Assembly: GCA_039796915.1 (NCBI GenBank)
Contig: JBDKIU010000039.1
Span: 1 to 11,288, forward strand
From: REEB481 sp039796915
Lineage (GTDB): Bacteria; Bacteroidota; Bacteroidia; NS11-12g; UBA955
Direction of reading: 5' to 3'
DNA length: 11,288 bases
This document shows positions 7,297 through 11,288 of this stretch, piece after piece. Within the stretch, counting starts at the first letter, position 1, and every line of letters begins with the position of its first letter. A model generated the notes under the pieces. That model was given only the letters and a program-made list of their open reading frames with translations. It was not told where the DNA came from and did no database searches. A program made the translations under genes and the position numbers.

Positions 7297-9867
7297 ATGT
7301 TGCTCCCATCGCGTTCAAAACTTATGCCACTCACCATGTTTATGGTCTGGCATTTTTGGATTGCGGGCATGCCTGAACTAAAGGCTGCATTGACTTTCCG
7401 CCCTTTGTCCGTAAATGTGGACGACAGCGGGAAGCTGGCTACGAAGAAATCTGGTCTTGATCTGGAAGTGGATTACAAGGCCGATGATTCCATCATTTTC
7501 GATTTGAAAAATCAGGTCGTACACCTGTACCGCAATGCGTATCTGAAATACGGGACTGTGGAACTGGAGGCCTATTACATCAGGGCCGATTTACGCAGAA
7601 AAGAATTGTATGCGCGTGGAGGTGCCGACAGTCTTGGCCGCTATGCCTTCCAGCCTAAACTGCACGACGGCGATGATGCTTACACCGCCGACAGTATGCG
7701 TTACAACAGTGAAACACGCAAAGGCAAGGTTTATGGTTTGCGCCTGGTGGAAGATGAAGCCATCGTTTCCTGCAGGCAGGTATTCCGAAATGCAGATGGC
7801 TCTTTTCTGGCCGATCGGGGGAAATTAACCACCTGTAATGCGCCGCATCCGCACTTTTATCTGGATGCGCGCCGGCTCAAAGTCATTCCGAATAACAAAG
7901 TAATTTTTGGTCCGGCCAATCTGGTGGTGGAAGATTTACCAACACCGCTGGCGCTGCCTTTTGGCTTGGTTCCAACCAAAAAAGGCCGACGGAATGGCGT
8001 TTTGTTTCCCAGTTATGGATTTCAGCAAAACAGAGGTGGTTTTTACCTGGAAAATCTGGGCTACTACACTGGATTGGGCGAACACCGCGACCTGACCCTC
8101 AGCGGGGCGGCTTTTTTCAATGGGGATTATCGGGTTTCGGCAGTTACGCGTTTTGTGAAACGTTATCGGTACCAAGGAAATTTCAACCTTGGGTTTTCTG
8201 TGTATTCTCAGGGTGAAAAAACAAGCAATACCTTTTTCCGACAGCGCGATTTCAATCTGCAATGGGCCTACAGCCTGCATCAGAATGTGCGGCCCGGCAC
8301 CCGTTTTTCAGCATCCGTAGATTTAGGAACCCCGGGGTTTAAGCGCATCAACTCTAATGATCCCAGAGCCATCGTGCAAAGTCAGTTCAACTCGAGCGTG
8401 AGTTATGGAAAAACCTTTCTGAACAATCGTTTTAACCTGAACATCGCGGCTACGCACAACCAGAATACAGCAAACAGATCCATCAGCTTTAACCTCCCGA
8501 ATGTCAGCATGAACATGCAGCGCTGGCAGCCTTTTCTGCGGAAAAATCAACCTGCGGGAAATTGGATCCGGCAACTGAACCTAACCTATAATCTGGATGT
8601 TCAGAACCGTTTATCAACCTTTGACACCATCATATTCTCCGATAAATACCGCGACGCGCTGAGTAAAATGCAAAGTGGCATGAAGCACAGCATACCACTA
8701 AGCACCATTGTCAAGTTGAGCAAAGGCAGAATCAACATCACGCCGGCAGTGAATTACCAGGAATGGTGGTATATGAAGCAAAACGTCCGCGTGTATGACA
8801 CCGCGCTGAAACGCGCCGTGGATGCCGATGAACGTGGTTTTGTGCGTGCGGCTTCGTATGCCGGAAGCCTCAGCGCTTCTACCAATATCTACGGAACATT
8901 CACCAATTTAAAATGGGGCGCCATTCGCGCACTGCGTCATGTGATTACGCCCACGCTGAATCTTTCTTATCGGCCCGATTTTGCCAGCCCACGATTCAGG
9001 TACTTCCGAAATGTACAGGTGGATTCTACCGGAAAACGTGAATCTTACAGCGTATTCAGAAATTCTGCATTAGGCGGGCCAACCGCAGGGAAGGAGGGAA
9101 GTCTGAACTTTTCCATTGCACAGGTGCTCATGGCGAAAGTGCTGAAGAAAACCGACAGTGCGGCCAAAACCAAAAATGTTAACCTCATTGACAATCTTGC
9201 CTTGCGGGGCGGATACAATTTCCTGGCCGACAGCTTCCAGTTGAGCGACTTGCAACTGAGTTTGAACACACGTCTGCTGAGCAAGGTAGGCATTCAGTTC
9301 GATGCAAGTTGGGATCCTTATGCCCGCGATTCCAGAGGACTTCCGCGAAATATCCTTGAATGGACGGCCAACCGCAGACCCTTACGATTCAACCAAATGC
9401 GGCTGAGCATCAATACGGGTTTAAATCCTGAAGTGCTGAAAGGGAAGAAGACGCCCGCACAAGCTGCACGAAGAGACCGTTATACTGAGGGTGAATGGGG
9501 TGAAATTCAAAACCGATACGGCGATTTTTATGATTTCAACATCCCCTGGAACTTGTCGCTGAATTTCAATTATTCACTGAATAAAGCCGGGTTGAAGCCC
9601 GTAGTCAATAATGTCATCAACATCAGTGGTGATTTGAGCTTGACGCCACAGTGGAAAATAGGATACAATACCGGTTACATCATCAATAAAAAGGCCTTTA
9701 GTTTCAGTCAGTTTACCGTGTCGCGCGACCTACATTGCTGGCAAATAAGCTTTCAGTGGATTCCGGACGGCTTGCGTAAAAGCTGGATGTTTACACTGAG
9801 TCCCAAAGCGGGAATTCTGCAGGATATGAAACTAAACAAAAGGGTATTGTGGAATGAAATCAGGTAA
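7297..9867 (+). CDS. lptD: LPS-assembly outer-membrane protein LptD (OstA)
   Basis: Outer-membrane translocon that, with LptE, inserts lipopolysaccharide into the outer leaflet. From the ATG at 7297 it has 856 residues. After a signal-like N-terminus (about 1-31), the OstA/LptA-like beta-jellyroll that receives LPS spans about 50-205 (for example VVHLYRNAYLKYGTVELEAY, 74-93). It leads into TTCNAPHPHFYL (178-189) and PTPLALPFGLVPTKKGRRNG (215-234), which match the jellyroll-to-barrel junction of LptD (YTTC and the LP-G--RRSGFL-P region in E. coli). The remainder, to about 856, is beta-barrel with alternating aromatic strands; the C-terminus (DLHCWQISFQWIP, then ILQDMKLNKR) is typical of Bacteroidota LptD. 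There are exactly three cysteines (159, 180, 814). A TTG at 7285 could extend the frame by four codons, but it lies inside the -7-like box. No LptE gene is visible in the window. Confidence 0.93.
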   Translation: MLLPSRSKLMPLTMFMVWHFWIAGMPELKAALTFRPLSVNVDDSGKLATKKSGLDLEVDYKADDSIIFDLKNQVVHLYRNAYLKYGTVELEAYYIRADLRRKELYARGGADSLGRYAFQPKLHDGDDAYTADSMRYNSETRKGKVYGLRLVEDEAIVSCRQVFRNADGSFLADRGKLTTCNAPHPHFYLDARRLKVIPNNKVIFGPANLVVEDLPTPLALPFGLVPTKKGRRNGVLFPSYGFQQNRGGFYLENLGYYTGLGEHRDLTLSGAAFFNGDYRVSAVTRFVKRYRYQGNFNLGFSVYSQGEKTSNTFFRQRDFNLQWAYSLHQNVRPGTRFSASVDLGTPGFKRINSNDPRAIVQSQFNSSVSYGKTFLNNRFNLNIAATHNQNTANRSISFNLPNVSMNMQRWQPFLRKNQPAGNWIRQLNLTYNLDVQNRLSTFDTIIFSDKYRDALSKMQSGMKHSIPLSTIVKLSKGRINITPAVNYQEWWYMKQNVRVYDTALKRAVDADERGFVRAASYAGSLSASTNIYGTFTNLKWGAIRALRHVITPTLNLSYRPDFASPRFRYFRNVQVDSTGKRESYSVFRNSALGGPTAGKEGSLNFSIAQVLMAKVLKKTDSAAKTKNVNLIDNLALRGGYNFLADSFQLSDLQLSLNTRLLSKVGIQFDASWDPYARDSRGLPRNILEWTANRRPLRFNQMRLSINTGLNPEVLKGKKTPAQAARRDRYTEGEWGEIQNRYGDFYDFNIPWNLSLNFNYSLNKAGLKPVVNNVINISGDLSLTPQWKIGYNTGYIINKKAFSFSQFTVSRDLHCWQISFQWIPDGLRKSWMFTLSPKAGILQDMKLNKRVLWNEIR

Positions 9868-9883
9868 GAAGGAAGTTCCATGC

Positions 9884-9923
9884 ATCGAGGCTGCGGAACA
9901 GTATAGCCTTCCGCAACCCCGAT
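9884..9923. terminator. Hairpin between convergent lptD and redoxin genes
   Basis: ATCG-a-GG-c-TGCGGAA pairs with TTCCGCA-a-CC-c-CGAT, 13 of 15 positions, around a 10-base loop. It fills most of the 65-base gap between the two convergent stop codons. Neither side has a good T-run, so it may be a barrier or mRNA 3'-end-protecting hairpin for both transcripts rather than a classic intrinsic terminator. Confidence 0.55.
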
Positions 9924-9932
9924 ACGCAGAAT

Positions 9933-10553
9933 TTACTCCTTCCACTTGATGCTGCACCCAATGGCGCGTGTTCCGGTAATGGTTACGTTTTTACCGGCCT
10001 GAATTTCTGCAATGGCTTCCGCAACAAAATGACGGTCTGCCTTAGCCGCATCTTCGTAGTTGTTGTCGATGGCGCCCACATACTTCACCACCAGTTTTCC
10101 TTTTTCTTTGGCCAGCAGATAAACATGTGGAGTTTTCAGCGCGCCATAAGCCTTTGCAACTTCTTGAGTCTGGTCGTAGAGGTATGGGAAGCTATAACCT
10201 TTTTCCCGGGCGCGTTTCTGCATGTTTTCGTAACTGTCATCAGGTACTTTGGCGCTGTCGTTGGGGTTAATGGCGATCACCGGAAATCCAAGTGGTTTGT
10301 ACTTTTTATCCAAATCCATGATGCGTTGTTCGTACTTGATGGCGTAGGGACAATGATTGCAGGTGAAAACCACAATGAATCCTTTCGCGTCTTTTACGTC
10401 TGCAAGGCTCATGTTTTTTCCATCAACATTTTTCAGTCGGAAATCGCTGACCGTGTCGCCGGCAACATAGCCAGAAGTTTGTTTTTTCATGGACAGCCCG
10501 GCGAAACCGGTGAATGCCACAAGGGCGGTGGTGAATATGATGTGATTTTTCAT
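9933..10553 (-). CDS. Exported thioredoxin-fold (redoxin) protein with CNHC active site
   Basis: A thiol-disulfide oxidoreductase-like protein of 206 residues, probably exported; its partner is unknown. An N-terminal signal (1-21, with hydrophobic core TTALVAFTGFAGL) is followed by an AhpC/TSA-Redoxin-type thioredoxin fold (about 30-185). The active site is FTCNHCPYA (63-71) with C65 and C68. The cis-proline is P142 in KTPHVYLL. The segment INPNDSAKVPDDS (95-107) is the usual insert of this subgroup, and GTRAIGCSIKWK (194-205) near the end keeps a third cysteine, C200, as is common in this group. CNHC rather than CGPC suggests a redox potential different from thioredoxin. The start ATG overlaps the stop TGA of the upstream TlpA-like gene (ATGA), so the two are probably translated together. 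It could also act as a peroxiredoxin-like enzyme; peroxidase activity cannot be judged from sequence. Confidence 0.88.
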   Translation of the reverse strand: MKNHIIFTTALVAFTGFAGLSMKKQTSGYVAGDTVSDFRLKNVDGKNMSLADVKDAKGFIVVFTCNHCPYAIKYEQRIMDLDKKYKPLGFPVIAINPNDSAKVPDDSYENMQKRAREKGYSFPYLYDQTQEVAKAYGALKTPHVYLLAKEKGKLVVKYVGAIDNNYEDAAKADRHFVAEAIAEIQAGKNVTITGTRAIGCSIKWKE

Positions 10554-11056
10554 GGTTGTTGAATGAATTTGAGTAATGCTTCCAGATTTGGAAATGCCTG
10601 GTCATGAAAGCCATTTTTCCCAGCTCCCAAAACCAGGGTTATGGGAATATTTCCTTGCCAGGAATCAGAAACACCTCTGATCAGGGCATCGTGGTCAACC
10701 TCGTCAATCAGGAATCCGGGGTTCCGGAAGCCGCGTTTTTGCATCAAAGCGGCAGCCTTGACGGCATGGTCTTTCATGTCGAAGCTGAAAAAGGTAAACT
10801 GAACGGCTTGTTTGCCAAGCAGGCTGTCTGCAGCGCGAAACAGCGGTAGTTCCTGCACACAGGGGCCACACCAGGTAGCCCAGAAATTAACGACATACAC
10901 GCGTGTAGAATCTAATTTCCAGCGATGCAAGGAATCGAGAATGGCGGCAGTGCGCAATGGGCGGAGGGCAGCAGCTTCTTGTTGAGCCGGATTTTGAGCC
11001 TGGCCATGCCATGCCAGGTTCAGGCAAATGATAAAACACCAGAAAGCGCGCATCAT
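10550..11056 (-). CDS. TlpA-family thiol-disulfide oxidoreductase
   Basis: An exported, thioredoxin-fold protein of 168 residues, likely reducing disulfides or maturing cytochrome c outside the cytoplasm, as TlpA/ResA proteins do. A signal peptide (about 1-20, cleavage near GQA-Q21) comes first; the cysteines at 7 and 11 do not form a good lipobox. The thioredoxin fold spans about 40-165, with the active site FWATWCGPCVQELP (58-71, C63 and C66) and cis-proline P138 in NIPIT. The segment FTFFSFDMKD (87-96) replaces the more usual V-V-GV-D strand of the family. It is short for TlpA proteins because it lacks the N-terminal domain that many Bacteroidota members have. It starts 29 bases after the YebC stop and its stop overlaps the next start in ATGA, so all three may form one transcript. 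A start one codon later (second Met) is equally possible. Confidence 0.9.
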   Translation of the reverse strand: MMRAFWCFIICLNLAWHGQAQNPAQQEAAALRPLRTAAILDSLHRWKLDSTRVYVVNFWATWCGPCVQELPLFRAADSLLGKQAVQFTFFSFDMKDHAVKAAALMQKRGFRNPGFLIDEVDHDALIRGVSDSWQGNIPITLVLGAGKNGFHDQAFPNLEALLKFIQQP

Positions 11057-11064
11057 CCTTAAAA

Positions 11065-11079
11065 CGCCGGATGGCGGCG
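11065..11079 (-). terminator. Small GC hairpin between yebC and the TlpA gene
   Basis: On the minus strand CGCCG and CGGCG form a 5-bp stem around a 5-base loop, followed by TTTT, in the 29-base gap after the yebC stop. The stem is short, so it may be only a partial terminator or chance; if weak, TlpA would be co-transcribed with yebC. Confidence 0.35.
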
Positions 11080-11085
11080 CATTGT

Positions 11086-11288
11086 TTAGCCTTCGATGCG
11101 CATGTTGTGGAAGACTTTGATCACATCATCATCTTCTTCCAGTTTGTCCAACAGCTTTTCAACGTCAGCGCCCTGTTCGGCATTGAGCACTTTGAAGTCG
11201 GTAGGCAGGCGTTCGAATTCTGCAGTGGTGATTTCAAAATTGCGCTCTTCGAGTGCTTTCTGGATGTTTCCGAAGTCGGTAAATCCGC
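11086..11288 (-). CDS. yebC: YebC/PmpR-family regulatory protein, C-terminal end only
   Basis: Only the last 66 codons and the TAA stop (11088-11086) are in the window; the start lies beyond the right edge. The readable part runs from GFTDFGNIQKALEE through FEITTAEFERLPTD to NAEQGADVEKLLDKLEEDDD and ends VIKVFHNMRIEG. This matches domain III of YebC-type proteins, where a conserved acidic EKLLD-LEDDDDV region is followed by V-HN and a short tail. Members of the family act as DNA-binding regulators (PmpR) or ribosome-associated factors that relieve stalling at proline stretches; which applies here cannot be judged from this fragment. It is upstream of the TlpA-like gene by 29 bases on the same strand. 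Confidence 0.88.
   Translation of the reverse strand, partial: GFTDFGNIQKALEERNFEITTAEFERLPTDFKVLNAEQGADVEKLLDKLEEDDDVIKVFHNMRIEG

Noticed and set aside
7610..9293. Several short frames on both strands within lptD
   Set aside because: They are shadows of the uninterrupted lptD frame and have no recognisable domains or start signals.
10029..10562. A 177-codon open frame on the plus strand opposite the redoxin gene
   Set aside because: It is antisense to a well-recognised protein, shows no family features, and its composition reflects the opposite strand's codons.
1..11288. Mobile element, prophage, CRISPR or defence genes
   Set aside because: No transposase, integrase, phage or nuclease gene, no terminal repeats and no regularly spaced repeats were seen; all genes are ordinary core or envelope families.

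Overview
The window looks like chromosomal DNA from a member of the Bacteroidota, most likely a Chitinophagaceae-type relative. The evidence is the gene families (a Bacteroidota-style LptD, an MCE protein beginning MKISNES, a FecA-like TonB receptor, YebC), the lack of Shine-Dalgarno sequences before the genes, and promoter elements of the Bacteroidota type (a TTTG box about 18-21 bases before TAnnTTTG). The rank below phylum is inference. No tRNA, rRNA, CRISPR array, transposase, phage gene or plasmid function was found. The region reads as ordinary core genome.

Layout from left to right. (1) 1-1553, minus: an APC-family amino acid permease, cut at its 3' end by the window edge. (2) 1650-2684, minus: class 2 dihydroorotate dehydrogenase, pyrD. 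(3) 2761-4995, minus: a FecA-like TonB-dependent outer-membrane receptor, with a long leader and a promoter holding a perfect inverted repeat (about 5000-5225). (4) 5271-5308: a strong hairpin terminator. (5) 5343-6317, minus: an MCE/MlaD-family protein with a TTG start and its own near-consensus promoter. (6) 6375-7229, minus: a zinc N-acetylmuramoyl-L-alanine amidase. (7) 7297-9867, plus: LptD, divergent from the amidase; it is the only plus-strand gene. (8) 9884-9923: a hairpin in the gap between convergent genes. (9) 9933-10553 and 10550-11056, minus: two thioredoxin-fold exported proteins, overlapping in ATGA. (10) 11086-11288, minus: the C-terminal end of a YebC-family protein, cut at its 5' end by the window edge.

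The common theme is the cell envelope. LptD places lipopolysaccharide in the outer membrane, the MCE protein probably moves phospholipid between membranes, the amidase trims peptidoglycan, the TonB receptor imports a scarce nutrient (ferric chelates being the best guess), and the two thioredoxin-like proteins probably manage thiols outside the cytoplasm. PyrD is a pyrimidine-synthesis enzyme that feeds electrons to the quinone pool.

No clearly undescribed system was found. The points most worth a second look are the inverted repeat inside the TonB-receptor promoter, that gene's long structured leader, the three-cysteine pattern of LptD, and the translationally coupled thiol-oxidoreductase pair.
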